Assembly: GCA_001730085.1 (NCBI GenBank)
Contig: MDLB01000102.1
Span: 1-51,664 of the forward strand
From: PVC group bacterium (ex Bugula neritina AB1)
GTDB lineage: Bacteria; GCA-001730085
Length of the DNA: 51,664 bases
Reading direction: 5' to 3'
Part shown: piece by piece, positions 7,056 to 15,240 of the stretch
Layout: every line of letters begins with the position of its first letter
How positions within the stretch are numbered: the stretch's first letter is position 1
Translations under genes and position numbers: made by a program
The notes under the pieces: generated by a model
The model's input: the letters and a program-made list of their open reading frames with translations, nothing else
The model's database searches: none
Told to the model about the DNA's origin: nothing

Positions 7056-9581
7056 TTGTCTAAATTAAAAAAAATATATCTAATTACACTTATACAGATA
7101 TTTTTAATAAATGCTATTTACATTCCCTCTCTAGTTTCTCTCTCCCCCCAAAAAGGAATCTCTTCCCAATCTGCCACCTCAGATAACAACACTTTTCAAC
7201 TTGTATCTACTGTATCTAAACTTAAAAGTAATCCTCCCGCTAAATCTGACTCTCTCAAGACCCTTGAATCTATTCCTGAGACAAAAAACAAGAGTAAAGC
7301 TCAAAAACTGTGGAATTTTCTTCGTAAAGAGATTCCTTACGCCGCCATCTTTATGACTATAATTGCTACATCTTGTTTTACTCTTTTAATATTTACCGTA
7401 ACACTAATGACCATTGCCCATTATCAAAAGGCATCTTTCAGCTGGATGCTTCCTACTATAGGAACTATTGCCTCAACCCTACTAGGCCTTCCTATGTCCA
7501 TCCTTTCTATTAAATATTTTCATCGCTTTTTAGGAAAAAAAGATAAAGACCTTCACAACTATCAAGACAAGACAATGACTCGATATAAAAATAATTATAT
7601 CTATTTATACCAAAGCATTGCTATAACAATTATATCTATAGTTATGATAGCTCTAACTTATTATTTCTTTATAAAGGAGCAAAGGCTAGAAAGCATTATA
7701 ATAACTCCTTTAACTGTCGCATTTACTGCTTCATCTATTATATTTATATCTTTCAAACTTCTAAGAAACAATGACATCGATAACCCACCTCCTGCCTTTA
7801 AGAAAGTCCTTGCAGCAATCATCAGCATCATATGCGCCATCCCCACAACAGTTGTAATAGTTCTTGCTGCTAACTTTTTTCGACATAACCTCCCCCTCCC
7901 TGGAGCACTAACGATTACTATGACCGTTATAACTATACTTGCAGTCCCCACACTCATATTTCTTGGATTAAAAAATATGAAGAAAAAAAACCTTATCAAT
8001 AGACTTTCTGATGATTCCCCTCTCATCCCTAACGAATATTCACCTAACTTAACGCGTCCCCTGAAGCCTAAAAAGAAACCTATTACTTTTATAATGGAAG
8101 GCTCGCCTGCCTCCGAAGCTGATGATGATGAAAGAGAAATCCCAAGACATACAGAAACTCTGACCTCTACGCTCTTTTATATACTTTGCATAATCGTCTC
8201 CCTAGCTTTAGAATTTACTATGATAGTTCTTACGGCTGTATTCTTTCCTAAAGTAAACATAGTATTGCATATCACCTTTATAGGAATATGCGTGGTACTT
8301 TGTGTGCCTATTTTCTTCTCACTCTTTCAATTATGCACGGTAAAGGAGAGCCCAAATGAAACGTTAGTCATCTATCGCAACTTCCAATCTGACAGCAGCG
8401 AGGTTGATGACGAAGAAGGAAGTGACAACACCGAGGTTGATGACGAAGAAGGAAGTGACAACACCGAGATTGATGACGAAGAAAGAAGTGACAACACCGA
8501 GGTTGTTAATAAAAAATACAAAAAAAATGATAAAAGATCCTTATTATATTTCGACTCTGATGAAAATAGTCGCAGCTGTTTATCATCGACAATTTCCGAT
8601 GAAGATAGTGACGTTGAACCCAGTTGGACAAATCTATACTCTATATATTCAAAAAAAATAGCCTTAACTGATAATTATAATTCTTCAACTATAGCTTCTT
8701 ACCAAGATCAATCAGCACAGGATGCTTTCCAAGAAGATTTCTCATCTACGGATTCAAATGAATCCCTTTCTCAAGCTTCCCTTTTGGCACCCAAACAAAG
8801 CCCTAATAAAAAAAAGGATAAAAAAAAGGATAAAAAAAAGGGTAAAAAAACCCAAAAAATCCTACCCCTCGAAGCCTTTCCATATGTAGTATTAAAAAAA
8901 GTAAATAAACATTCCACTACTGCCAAGACAGGTGGATCAAGTATTAAACATGGAGGAGGCTCCCAGCCTAAAAACGAAAAAAGTACAAAAATCAACAACC
9001 CTTTACAGGCGCTCGCTGTTCTTTATAAAAAAAAAGAATCAAAAAAAGAAAAAGAATCAAAAAAAGAAAAGTCAACTGGAGGAAAGTCTGAAGCCTCATC
9101 TGGAGGTTCTGGAGGCTCATCTGGAAGTTCTGGAGGAAATTCTGGAGGCTCATCTGGAGCTTCTGGAGGAAAGCCTGGAGGAAATTCTGGAGCGTCATCT
9201 GGAGGTTCTGGAGGAAATTCTGGAGGCTCATCTGGCGCTTCTGGAGGAAAGCCTGGCGGCTCATCTGGCGCTTCTGGAGGAAATTCTGGAGGCTCATCTG
9301 GCGCTTCTGGAGGAAATTCTGGAGGCTCATCTGGCGCTTCTGGAGGAAAGTCTGGAGGCTCATCTGGCGCTTCTGGAGGAAAGTCTGGAGGCTCATCTGG
9401 AGCTTCTGGAGGAAAGTCTGGAGGAAAGTCTGGAGCTTCTGGAGGAAAGTCTGGAGGCTCATCTGGAGCTTCTGGAGGAAAGTCTGGAGGAAAGTCTGGA
9501 GGCTCATCTGGCGCTTCTGGAGGAAAGTCTGGAGGAAAGTCTGGAAGTTCTGGCGGAACACCTAAAAAGAAAAAGAAATAA
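7056..9581 (+). CDS. Large polytopic membrane protein with acidic, Lys-rich and Gly/Ser/Ala-repeat tail; function unknown
   Basis: 841 residues from a TTG at 7056, supported by an AAAGGA SD (7042-7047). I recognise no family. An N-terminal leader or anchor (about 7-30) ends in LVSLSP. About eight hydrophobic spans follow between residues 90 and 430. The tail (about 445-841) is soluble and low-complexity: three 11-residue acidic repeats EVDDEEGSDNT, a Ser/Asp-rich stretch, blocks of Lys (KKDKKKDKKKGKK), and then about 160 residues of SGG/SGA triplets such as GGSSGASGGK, ending KKKKK. The last 480 bp is purine-rich tandem DNA, so other frames stay open too, but only this frame is continuous with the membrane domain. 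It stands alone, flanked by a repeat-bearing gap and a convergent gene 14 bp away. Surface adhesion or a scaffold role is speculation. Confidence 0.7.
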   Translation: MSKLKKIYLITLIQIFLINAIYIPSLVSLSPQKGISSQSATSDNNTFQLVSTVSKLKSNPPAKSDSLKTLESIPETKNKSKAQKLWNFLRKEIPYAAIFMTIIATSCFTLLIFTVTLMTIAHYQKASFSWMLPTIGTIASTLLGLPMSILSIKYFHRFLGKKDKDLHNYQDKTMTRYKNNYIYLYQSIAITIISIVMIALTYYFFIKEQRLESIIITPLTVAFTASSIIFISFKLLRNNDIDNPPPAFKKVLAAIISIICAIPTTVVIVLAANFFRHNLPLPGALTITMTVITILAVPTLIFLGLKNMKKKNLINRLSDDSPLIPNEYSPNLTRPLKPKKKPITFIMEGSPASEADDDEREIPRHTETLTSTLFYILCIIVSLALEFTMIVLTAVFFPKVNIVLHITFIGICVVLCVPIFFSLFQLCTVKESPNETLVIYRNFQSDSSEVDDEEGSDNTEVDDEEGSDNTEIDDEERSDNTEVVNKKYKKNDKRSLLYFDSDENSRSCLSSTISDEDSDVEPSWTNLYSIYSKKIALTDNYNSSTIASYQDQSAQDAFQEDFSSTDSNESLSQASLLAPKQSPNKKKDKKKDKKKGKKTQKILPLEAFPYVVLKKVNKHSTTAKTGGSSIKHGGGSQPKNEKSTKINNPLQALAVLYKKKESKKEKESKKEKSTGGKSEASSGGSGGSSGSSGGNSGGSSGASGGKPGGNSGASSGGSGGNSGGSSGASGGKPGGSSGASGGNSGGSSGASGGNSGGSSGASGGKSGGSSGASGGKSGGSSGASGGKSGGKSGASGGKSGGSSGASGGKSGGKSGGSSGASGGKSGGKSGSSGGTPKKKKK
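8400..8498 (+). repeat. Three 33-bp in-frame tandem repeats (acidic EVDDEEGSDNT units)
   Basis: Three consecutive 33-bp units (8400-8432, 8433-8465, 8466-8498) encode EVDDEEGSDNT, EVDDEEGSDNT and EIDDEERSDNT. Units 1 and 2 are identical. Unit 3 has a few substitutions, and a partial fourth begins with GAGGTT. The near identity suggests recent duplication, and the number may vary between strains. Confidence 0.85.
9078..9555 (+). repeat. Degenerate 9-bp-based tandem array encoding Gly/Ser/Ala triplets
   Basis: A run of TCTGGAGGN-type units, grouped into longer 27-33 bp blocks (for example TCATCTGGCGCTTCTGGAGG), encodes SGG, SSG and ASGG motifs. Several blocks are identical, so the array is likely to expand and contract by slippage or recombination, always in multiples of three. 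Its local composition is much richer in G than the surrounding DNA. Confidence 0.85.
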
Positions 9582-9595
9582 AAATTTTTTTTATT

Positions 9596-10633
9596 TTATT
9601 CACCGAGAATAATGGAAATCCATCGGGTTGTTTCGTTTGTCTCTAGAGCCGCTTTGAACATCACCATAAGAGGAACAGCCAAAAGCATACCTATTGGACC
9701 CAGAATCCACCCCCAGAAAATCAAAGAAACAAAAACGACCATTGTAGAAAGCCCCAAACCTTTCCCCATCCAACGTGGCTCAATCATGTTCCCCATAACA
9801 AAGTTTATAACAACATAACCTAAGAGGATGATCAAAGCTTGTTTATAACCATTCTCTATAAAGCTCAAAACAGCAGGAGGAACCATGGCAATCAACGAAC
9901 CTATATTTGGGACGAAGTTCAAAATAAAAGCGAGCAACGCCCATAATAATGCATACTCTAAACGCATACAACAAACAAAAATATAAACACACAAGCCTGT
10001 TATAAGACTTATGATTAGCTTGATATTCATGTAGTACCTAATATCTTGTAAAAACTTTTGATAAGGGATAAGCCCATTCTCTTTCGACTCTGTTATTTTT
10101 TGTATCTTACGAGGAAGGGTTGACGCCTCTAATAGCATGAACATCATGATGATAAAAATCAACAAACCATTGGCCAACATATTCACCAAAGTGTTAAGCA
10201 TTTTAACAATGAACTTCATGACAAAGCCAACATTGATGGTGTCACTTAACTTCAATTGCAGATTTTGTATCCCAAATTGAGCCAGTTTCTTCTCTATCAT
10301 TTCATCAGCCTCAGATATATGCTGCCGGATCTCTGTTTCATAAAAAGTTGCATTATCAGAAAAACTCTGAACAGATGACCCTAAAAGCCCTCCTAAGACA
10401 AGTCCTCCTAAAAACAGAACGAGCACAACCACAATAAAAGCTATCCATTTAGGGCATCCCTTTTTTTGTAACCAAAACATTGGGGATGAAAAAATGATAG
10501 ACCCAAAAGCCGCTAACAAAAAAGGGCCGACAATAGCTTTCGCAAGCATCATCGCTCCTAAAATAACAATAACAGACGCAAAAGCGACAAGTCCTACCGC
10601 TAAACGTAAAGGCTCTCTTAAAGGTGTCGTCAT
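9596..10633 (-). CDS. AI-2E family (PerM/TqsA-like) membrane transporter
   Basis: 345 residues, typical for the family. Two N-terminal spans (about 10-50) and one at 62-85 precede a polar segment with possible coiled coil (about 90-130). Further spans follow, with the conserved NFVPNIGSLIAMVPPAVLSF and the C-terminal MEPRWMGKGLGLS and WGWILGPIGMLLAVPLMVM motifs. AI-2E proteins are inner-membrane permeases. Members have been linked to autoinducer-2 export or sodium/proton exchange, so the substrate cannot be told from sequence. It converges on the repeat-rich membrane protein gene with only 14 bp between stops and shows no operon partner. Confidence 0.88.
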   Translation of the reverse strand: MTTPLREPLRLAVGLVAFASVIVILGAMMLAKAIVGPFLLAAFGSIIFSSPMFWLQKKGCPKWIAFIVVVLVLFLGGLVLGGLLGSSVQSFSDNATFYETEIRQHISEADEMIEKKLAQFGIQNLQLKLSDTINVGFVMKFIVKMLNTLVNMLANGLLIFIIMMFMLLEASTLPRKIQKITESKENGLIPYQKFLQDIRYYMNIKLIISLITGLCVYIFVCCMRLEYALLWALLAFILNFVPNIGSLIAMVPPAVLSFIENGYKQALIILLGYVVINFVMGNMIEPRWMGKGLGLSTMVVFVSLIFWGWILGPIGMLLAVPLMVMFKAALETNETTRWISIILGE

Positions 10634-10856
10634 ATTTTACCTTTCGATACCGTTGTGAAGTATCTCACTAACTTTGTGAACTTTCTTAAAAATCAACTTT
10701 TTACTTAAGTTTATAAATTTCTTCCAAAATACTCTAAATACCTTCTTAAAAAGAATGTTTTACATGTTTTTTAATCTGTTCAAGATACCGTTCTTGAACA
10801 GATATCAACCTCTTTAAAAAAGCTCTCCATCAAAAAAAAACTTGTGATATATTTTT

Positions 10857-13727
10857 TCACGACTTCCTGACATATAAATGTAGAATTTGTAATATTTTTT
10901 TCTCAAGATTTTCTTTCAAAGAGAGATCTTGTTTCTCACTTTCTCGAAATTTAGATTCATTTATCTCATTAAAAAAACGTTGACTACCTTTAAAAGGCTC
11001 TTTTTGATCTAAAATTTTATTCATATCCACATCTCTTAAAATTGCAAAAATCTGCATGTGAATATAAAAAGAATCGAGGATCGTTTCTACTCTTTCAAGG
11101 ATAGAAACATCTCTCCTTTCCAAAAAAACATTGGCATATCTATCTACAGAAAAGAGTACGGGGAAAGATTTCCTAAAAAAATTCTTTAGAGACCTTGGTT
11201 CTTCATTTTTCTCAGGTTTAGCTTTCACAAAACAGCTAACCTGTCTTTTAGCTCGCTTTATTTTTTCAAGAACAATATCTTCTTTCAAGGTTTTTTCTTC
11301 AAAAAATCTTAATGTATTATCAAAACATACAAGGAACTGATCAAGACCCTTTTCAGAAAAGTTGTACATAACTCGTCCAAAATTATCTTGTTTATCTGTA
11401 TATTCAAACAAAATAAATAACGACATCAAACAGGCGTTCGAATACACAAGAACTATCTTATTAAGTGAATCACTGTCCCCATTTATCTTTTCTTTTATCA
11501 ATCCTTTTAAAATAGAAAAATTATCTCTAGCACCTTCAAAAACAGTGGAAAACAAGAACCCCAAGCTCAAAAGCTCGACATACTCAAAAGTAAGGATCGC
11601 TTTGATCGGCACATCTTTGTAATCCTGACTTTTAAAAGCTAACATCAAGTTCTCACCTACTTCTATACAACGATCACCTTTACTCTCTTTTGACTTTTTA
11701 GAAAAACCTTCTCGAACCAAATTTATTTTTAATAAGTTCAGTTTCGATGAACACAGTTCTAAAGTGTCCTTGGGGTTAAAGTTTTTACCAGGTGGACTCA
11801 GCCTTTTTTGTAAGAAAAACGGTTCTTCCTTATCAAGATTTTCGATAGTAGAGGAAAGTTCTTCAGTGAGCGGGGTTAAAGAATCAATAGCTTTTAAGCC
11901 ATGTTTTTTTAACCGTTGTATCTGTGCCTTAATACTATCTTGAGAAAAAAAATCAGACAAGTTTTGTGCCGTAACCTTTAAGTTTTTTCCAAACTTTTTA
12001 GGGTTTGATTTAAGCTCTTCACACCCCAAAATACGCAAATGCTCTAGATCAGCATAGTGCTGAGCAATCAAGTCAGATGTCCCTTTCCCTGTATTCGCAA
12101 CCCCTAAGCCAAAAAGGAATCTTCCCAAATCTTGATTTTTACTATCCTCTATGCCTTTTAAAATTTTTTTTGTTCCTAAGTCGGCCATCCCAGGCAAGTT
12201 AATCAAACTTTCGTATGTTAAGTCATACAAGTCCGCAAAAGAAGCTACCAATTGATTATCAACCAGTTTATCAATCAAGGATGGTCCAAATCCTTGAATA
12301 TTCATCGCTTTTTTAGAGATAAAATGCAGAAGTATCGCCTTTATTTTCGCGGAACAAGTTGGATTTTTACACACACCCCAATTTTTATCATCAATAAAAG
12401 CTTCACAAACAGGACATTCCTTTGGCATAGCAAAAGGGGCATTCCTTTGATCTTCCGAACCTTTAATCACTTCAACAACTTTAGGAATAATTCCACCTGC
12501 TTTTTCAACTTTGATTGTATCTCCAATCCGAACATCTTGTTGCAAAACAATTTTGGGAATGGGTTCATCTTTATTAGGAAGAATTTTATGCAAAATAACA
12601 CGGCTAACAGTTGTTCCGCTGATTTGAACAGGGGTCAAGTGTGCTACAGGTGTCAAATTCCCAGATTTCGCAACTTGGATAGAAATTTTTTCAACAGTTG
12701 TTTCAACCCTTTCCTCAGCAAACTTATAAGCCACTTGCCATCGAGGACTTTTATTGGTCGCTCCGATTTTTTCCCTAAAAAACAGCCAATCGAGCTTAAC
12801 AACCATCCCATCAATATCATATGGCACCTGTTTTTTTTTGCTTTCCCAAAGCAAACAGTACTCTATCGCTTCTTTGATCCCTCGACATCTTTTTGTCTCA
12901 ACCAGTTTAAACCCCAAATTTTTCAACCATTTCATAGATGACTCATGGGATTCAAAAGAAGAAACCTCACTCAAGCCAAGGTTATAAAACATAATATCCA
13001 AAGGCCGTTTCGCAACTTCCTTGGCATCTAAAATTTTTAAAGACCCGCCTGTTGCGTTTCGAGAGTTAGCAAAAGCGACAAGTCCCTCTTTTTCTCTGTC
13101 AGTATTAAATCCTTCAAATTTTTCACGTAGCATAAAGGCTTCACCCCGAACATCTAGACATCCTTCATCTTCTTTTTTCCAATTGGCAATAGATAAAGGA
13201 ACAGATCTAATCGTCTTTATATTGTTGGTGATATCATCCCCTACTTTCCCATCTCCTCGCGTAGCACCATGAATCAATTTCCCATTTTTGTACATCAAGC
13301 TCACAGCAACCCCATCCACTTTGGGCTCTACAATATAGTCCAAGGTTATAGAATCTAAATCAATTTTTTTTGAAGATACCGGACACAAAAAATGCTCCGC
13401 AAAAAGCTTTCTCATTCTCTTGTCAAATTTCTTTAAATCATCTTCAGAATAAGTATTATCCATACTAAGCAAAGGAACAGAGTGTCTTATCTGGACAAAC
13501 TCAGAAGATGGAGAACCAGAAACACGTTGAGTCGGCGAATCAGCGGTTAAAAGATCCGGAAAATCTTCTTCCAAAGATACCAACTCTGCATAAAGCCGGT
13601 CATACTCACGATCAGAAATCTGTGGATCATTGTACACATAATACCGACGATCGTGATGGCTGATCTCTTTTCGAAGTTCTTGAATTTTTTTTTCATTCTC
13701 ATTCAACATCGCTACAGTATACAACAC
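10857..13727 (-). CDS. ligA: NAD-dependent DNA ligase with long unrecognised C-terminal extension in place of BRCT
   Basis: 956 residues; LigA is normally about 670. It seals nicks in duplex DNA using NAD+. Domains in order: Ia (HHDRRYYVYNDPQISDREYD), the adenylation domain with nucleophile K136 in EPKVDG, TRGDG (157-161) and NSRNATGGSL, the OB fold, a four-Cys zinc finger (C438, C441, C453, C458), then helix-hairpin-helix to about 612. No BRCT motif follows. Residues about 615-956 are a helical, Phe/Leu- and charge-rich extension I do not recognise. The reading frame is continuous, so this is not an obvious frameshift. The start is a GTG at 13727 with AAGG seven bases upstream; an ATG at 13709 lacks a near SD and would give 950 residues. 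Confidence 0.9.
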   Translation of the reverse strand: MLYTVAMLNENEKKIQELRKEISHHDRRYYVYNDPQISDREYDRLYAELVSLEEDFPDLLTADSPTQRVSGSPSSEFVQIRHSVPLLSMDNTYSEDDLKKFDKRMRKLFAEHFLCPVSSKKIDLDSITLDYIVEPKVDGVAVSLMYKNGKLIHGATRGDGKVGDDITNNIKTIRSVPLSIANWKKEDEGCLDVRGEAFMLREKFEGFNTDREKEGLVAFANSRNATGGSLKILDAKEVAKRPLDIMFYNLGLSEVSSFESHESSMKWLKNLGFKLVETKRCRGIKEAIEYCLLWESKKKQVPYDIDGMVVKLDWLFFREKIGATNKSPRWQVAYKFAEERVETTVEKISIQVAKSGNLTPVAHLTPVQISGTTVSRVILHKILPNKDEPIPKIVLQQDVRIGDTIKVEKAGGIIPKVVEVIKGSEDQRNAPFAMPKECPVCEAFIDDKNWGVCKNPTCSAKIKAILLHFISKKAMNIQGFGPSLIDKLVDNQLVASFADLYDLTYESLINLPGMADLGTKKILKGIEDSKNQDLGRFLFGLGVANTGKGTSDLIAQHYADLEHLRILGCEELKSNPKKFGKNLKVTAQNLSDFFSQDSIKAQIQRLKKHGLKAIDSLTPLTEELSSTIENLDKEEPFFLQKRLSPPGKNFNPKDTLELCSSKLNLLKINLVREGFSKKSKESKGDRCIEVGENLMLAFKSQDYKDVPIKAILTFEYVELLSLGFLFSTVFEGARDNFSILKGLIKEKINGDSDSLNKIVLVYSNACLMSLFILFEYTDKQDNFGRVMYNFSEKGLDQFLVCFDNTLRFFEEKTLKEDIVLEKIKRAKRQVSCFVKAKPEKNEEPRSLKNFFRKSFPVLFSVDRYANVFLERRDVSILERVETILDSFYIHMQIFAILRDVDMNKILDQKEPFKGSQRFFNEINESKFRESEKQDLSLKENLEKKILQILHLYVRKS

Positions 13728-13889
13728 AAATAAACCTTAATGAAGTCTTAAAAAACCCAAGCCATTCCTTGTTATCTTTCTTTTGAAGCAACAGCAATTA
13801 TTCGGATACCCGATATTTTTGAGTATTCAAGATAAATCGAGACTGTTGCAGAATAGCTTATAGATTTAAAAAGTTGATAAAAATATTAT

Positions 13890-14729
13890 TCAGGGAAAAA
13901 GATCTTTGAGTTTTTTCTCATAAAAAGCTATCAAGTCTTTACGATCATCTCTTTTATGAGCACCTTTCAGGACAATTTCAATTTTTTCTTTAAGTTTTTC
14001 TCTAACTAATAACCGTTGATCTTCTTTAAGATTAGCCTTTTGTAAAAGGTTTTCCAGGCTTTTTATACGGAAGCGATCAATGCCCCAAATAGATCTAGAA
14101 AGCTGATCTTCATGTCCCCCATATTTAACGATTAAACTTTCATCAAGCAAACCTATCGGCTCCTCTAAAGAAATCCTCAACCACAGGTCATAATCTTCGC
14201 AAGCGAGTAACTCTTCATCAAAAGCTCCAAACCTTTCAAAAAGAGTTCGATGTATCATCACCGAAGACGGTGAAACCAAGCATAAACTTAGCGACTCCTT
14301 AAAAATCCACCCACCTATTTTCGCATGTTTTTTTTTAGGATTTGCCCAGCGACCATTTCGGATCCAATCCTCTTGTGTCTGTATGATTTTATAAGAAGGA
14401 TTTTTTTCTAACCACGCGAATTGTTTTTCAAGTTTCGAAGGTTTCCACTCATCATCCGAGTCTAAAAAAGCTAACCAGTCTCCTTCGGCAAGACTGATCC
14501 CTATATTGCGAGCCTCACTAACACCTCTCAAGTTCCTTTGGATAACTTTAAGGTCTTTTTGATAGTTTTTTAGAAGAGAAAATGTCCCATCGGTCGAGCC
14601 ACCATCCACAACAATCAATTCCAAAGGAACATGTGTTTGGGCAAGAACCGATTCAATCGCGCGACCTAAGGTTTTTTCGCGATTAAAAGTTGGAATAATA
14701 ACACTCACTCTGTGTAAATTCGTAGACAT
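13890..14729 (-). CDS. Family 2 glycosyltransferase
   Basis: 279 residues from the ATG at 14729, chosen because AGGG lies five bases upstream; an upstream TTG at 14750 has no SD. GT-A fold features: VSVIIPTFNREKTLGRAI at the N-terminus, LIVVDGGSTDGT, ARNIG, the metal-binding FLDSDDEW (DxD), and the acceptor-side motif CEDYDLWLR. There are no membrane spans, so it is a soluble or peripheral cytoplasmic enzyme. It transfers a sugar from a nucleotide-sugar donor, probably to a surface polysaccharide or lipid carrier. The donor and acceptor are not predictable. It is isolated, with a 162-bp gap before ligA and divergent from the pilB-like operon. Confidence 0.9.
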   Translation of the reverse strand: MSTNLHRVSVIIPTFNREKTLGRAIESVLAQTHVPLELIVVDGGSTDGTFSLLKNYQKDLKVIQRNLRGVSEARNIGISLAEGDWLAFLDSDDEWKPSKLEKQFAWLEKNPSYKIIQTQEDWIRNGRWANPKKKHAKIGGWIFKESLSLCLVSPSSVMIHRTLFERFGAFDEELLACEDYDLWLRISLEEPIGLLDESLIVKYGGHEDQLSRSIWGIDRFRIKSLENLLQKANLKEDQRLLVREKLKEKIEIVLKGAHKRDDRKDLIAFYEKKLKDLFP

Positions 14730-14808
14730 ATCAGCCCTAGATTGTATCAAAAAGTTTTTTTGTCAATGCTCAAAGAATTAGATTATTATAAAGTATCCCT
14801 CTTCTTTG

Positions 14809-14838
14809 TAGTAAACATTTTTTTACAATAGTTTACTA
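14809..14838. promoter_or_regulatory. Inverted repeat TAGTAAAC-n14-GTTTACTA in divergent gap
   Basis: A perfect 8-bp inverted repeat (14809-14816 and 14831-14838) with a T-rich 14-base centre lies about 80 bp upstream of the glycosyltransferase in the 511-bp gap between it and the plus-strand ATPase gene. It could be a repressor operator. Hairpin formation without a following T-run makes a terminator less likely. No function can be assigned. Confidence 0.3.
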
Positions 14839-15062
14839 TTTGAAAAAAGTTCATATCCTAAAATAGACCTATGATTTATGCCCAAATGAAAAAGCAAAAA
14901 AACGATAAGAAAGCTTATTCATTACTTTGAACCGGTTTAAAATATCTAAAATTTAGATCTTCTAAAAGTGAAATCATTTTTTTAAAACCGTAAAAAGTTT
15001 GTCTGGGAAGTGTTTTACAATGGCTCTATTACCTTCTCCATGCATTTCTTTTTGAGAAGATG

Positions 15063-15092
15063 TTGACAAAATAATCTTATAAACCCTATTCT
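15063..15092 (+). promoter_or_regulatory. Candidate sigma-70 promoter for pilB/gspE operon
   Basis: A perfect TTGACA (15063-15068), an 18-bp spacer and TATTCT (15087-15092) lie about 150 bp upstream of the first ATPase gene. The leader between contains GATTGTTGCGGAATACC (from about 15141), which resembles the terminal motif of the interspersed repeat family. The rest of the gap (14730-15240) holds no gene that I can see. Confidence 0.45.
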
Positions 15093-15240
15093 AAATACAA
15101 AGAGGTCTTTATCAAAAAGATTGTAAAGATCTCAATCAAGAGATTGTTGCGGAATACCTTCTACACTTCTGTGAAAAGGATTTTGTAGAAATCTCATTAA
15201 ACTAGAAATTTTTGATATTTAAATAAAAAACGAGGTAACT

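Noticed and set aside
7661-8026. 121-codon minus-strand frame inside the membrane protein gene
   Set aside because: It lies wholly within a better-supported gene, has no SD and shows no family resemblance.
8932-9612. Long open frames on both strands over the Gly/Ser repeat array
   Set aside because: They are by-products of a 9-bp-periodic repeat that lacks stops in several frames. Only the frame continuous with the membrane domain has a supported start and varied sequence.
12252-12941. 229-codon plus-strand frame opposite ligA
   Set aside because: It is antisense to conserved LigA catalytic and zinc-finger sequence; composition is that of a shadow frame.
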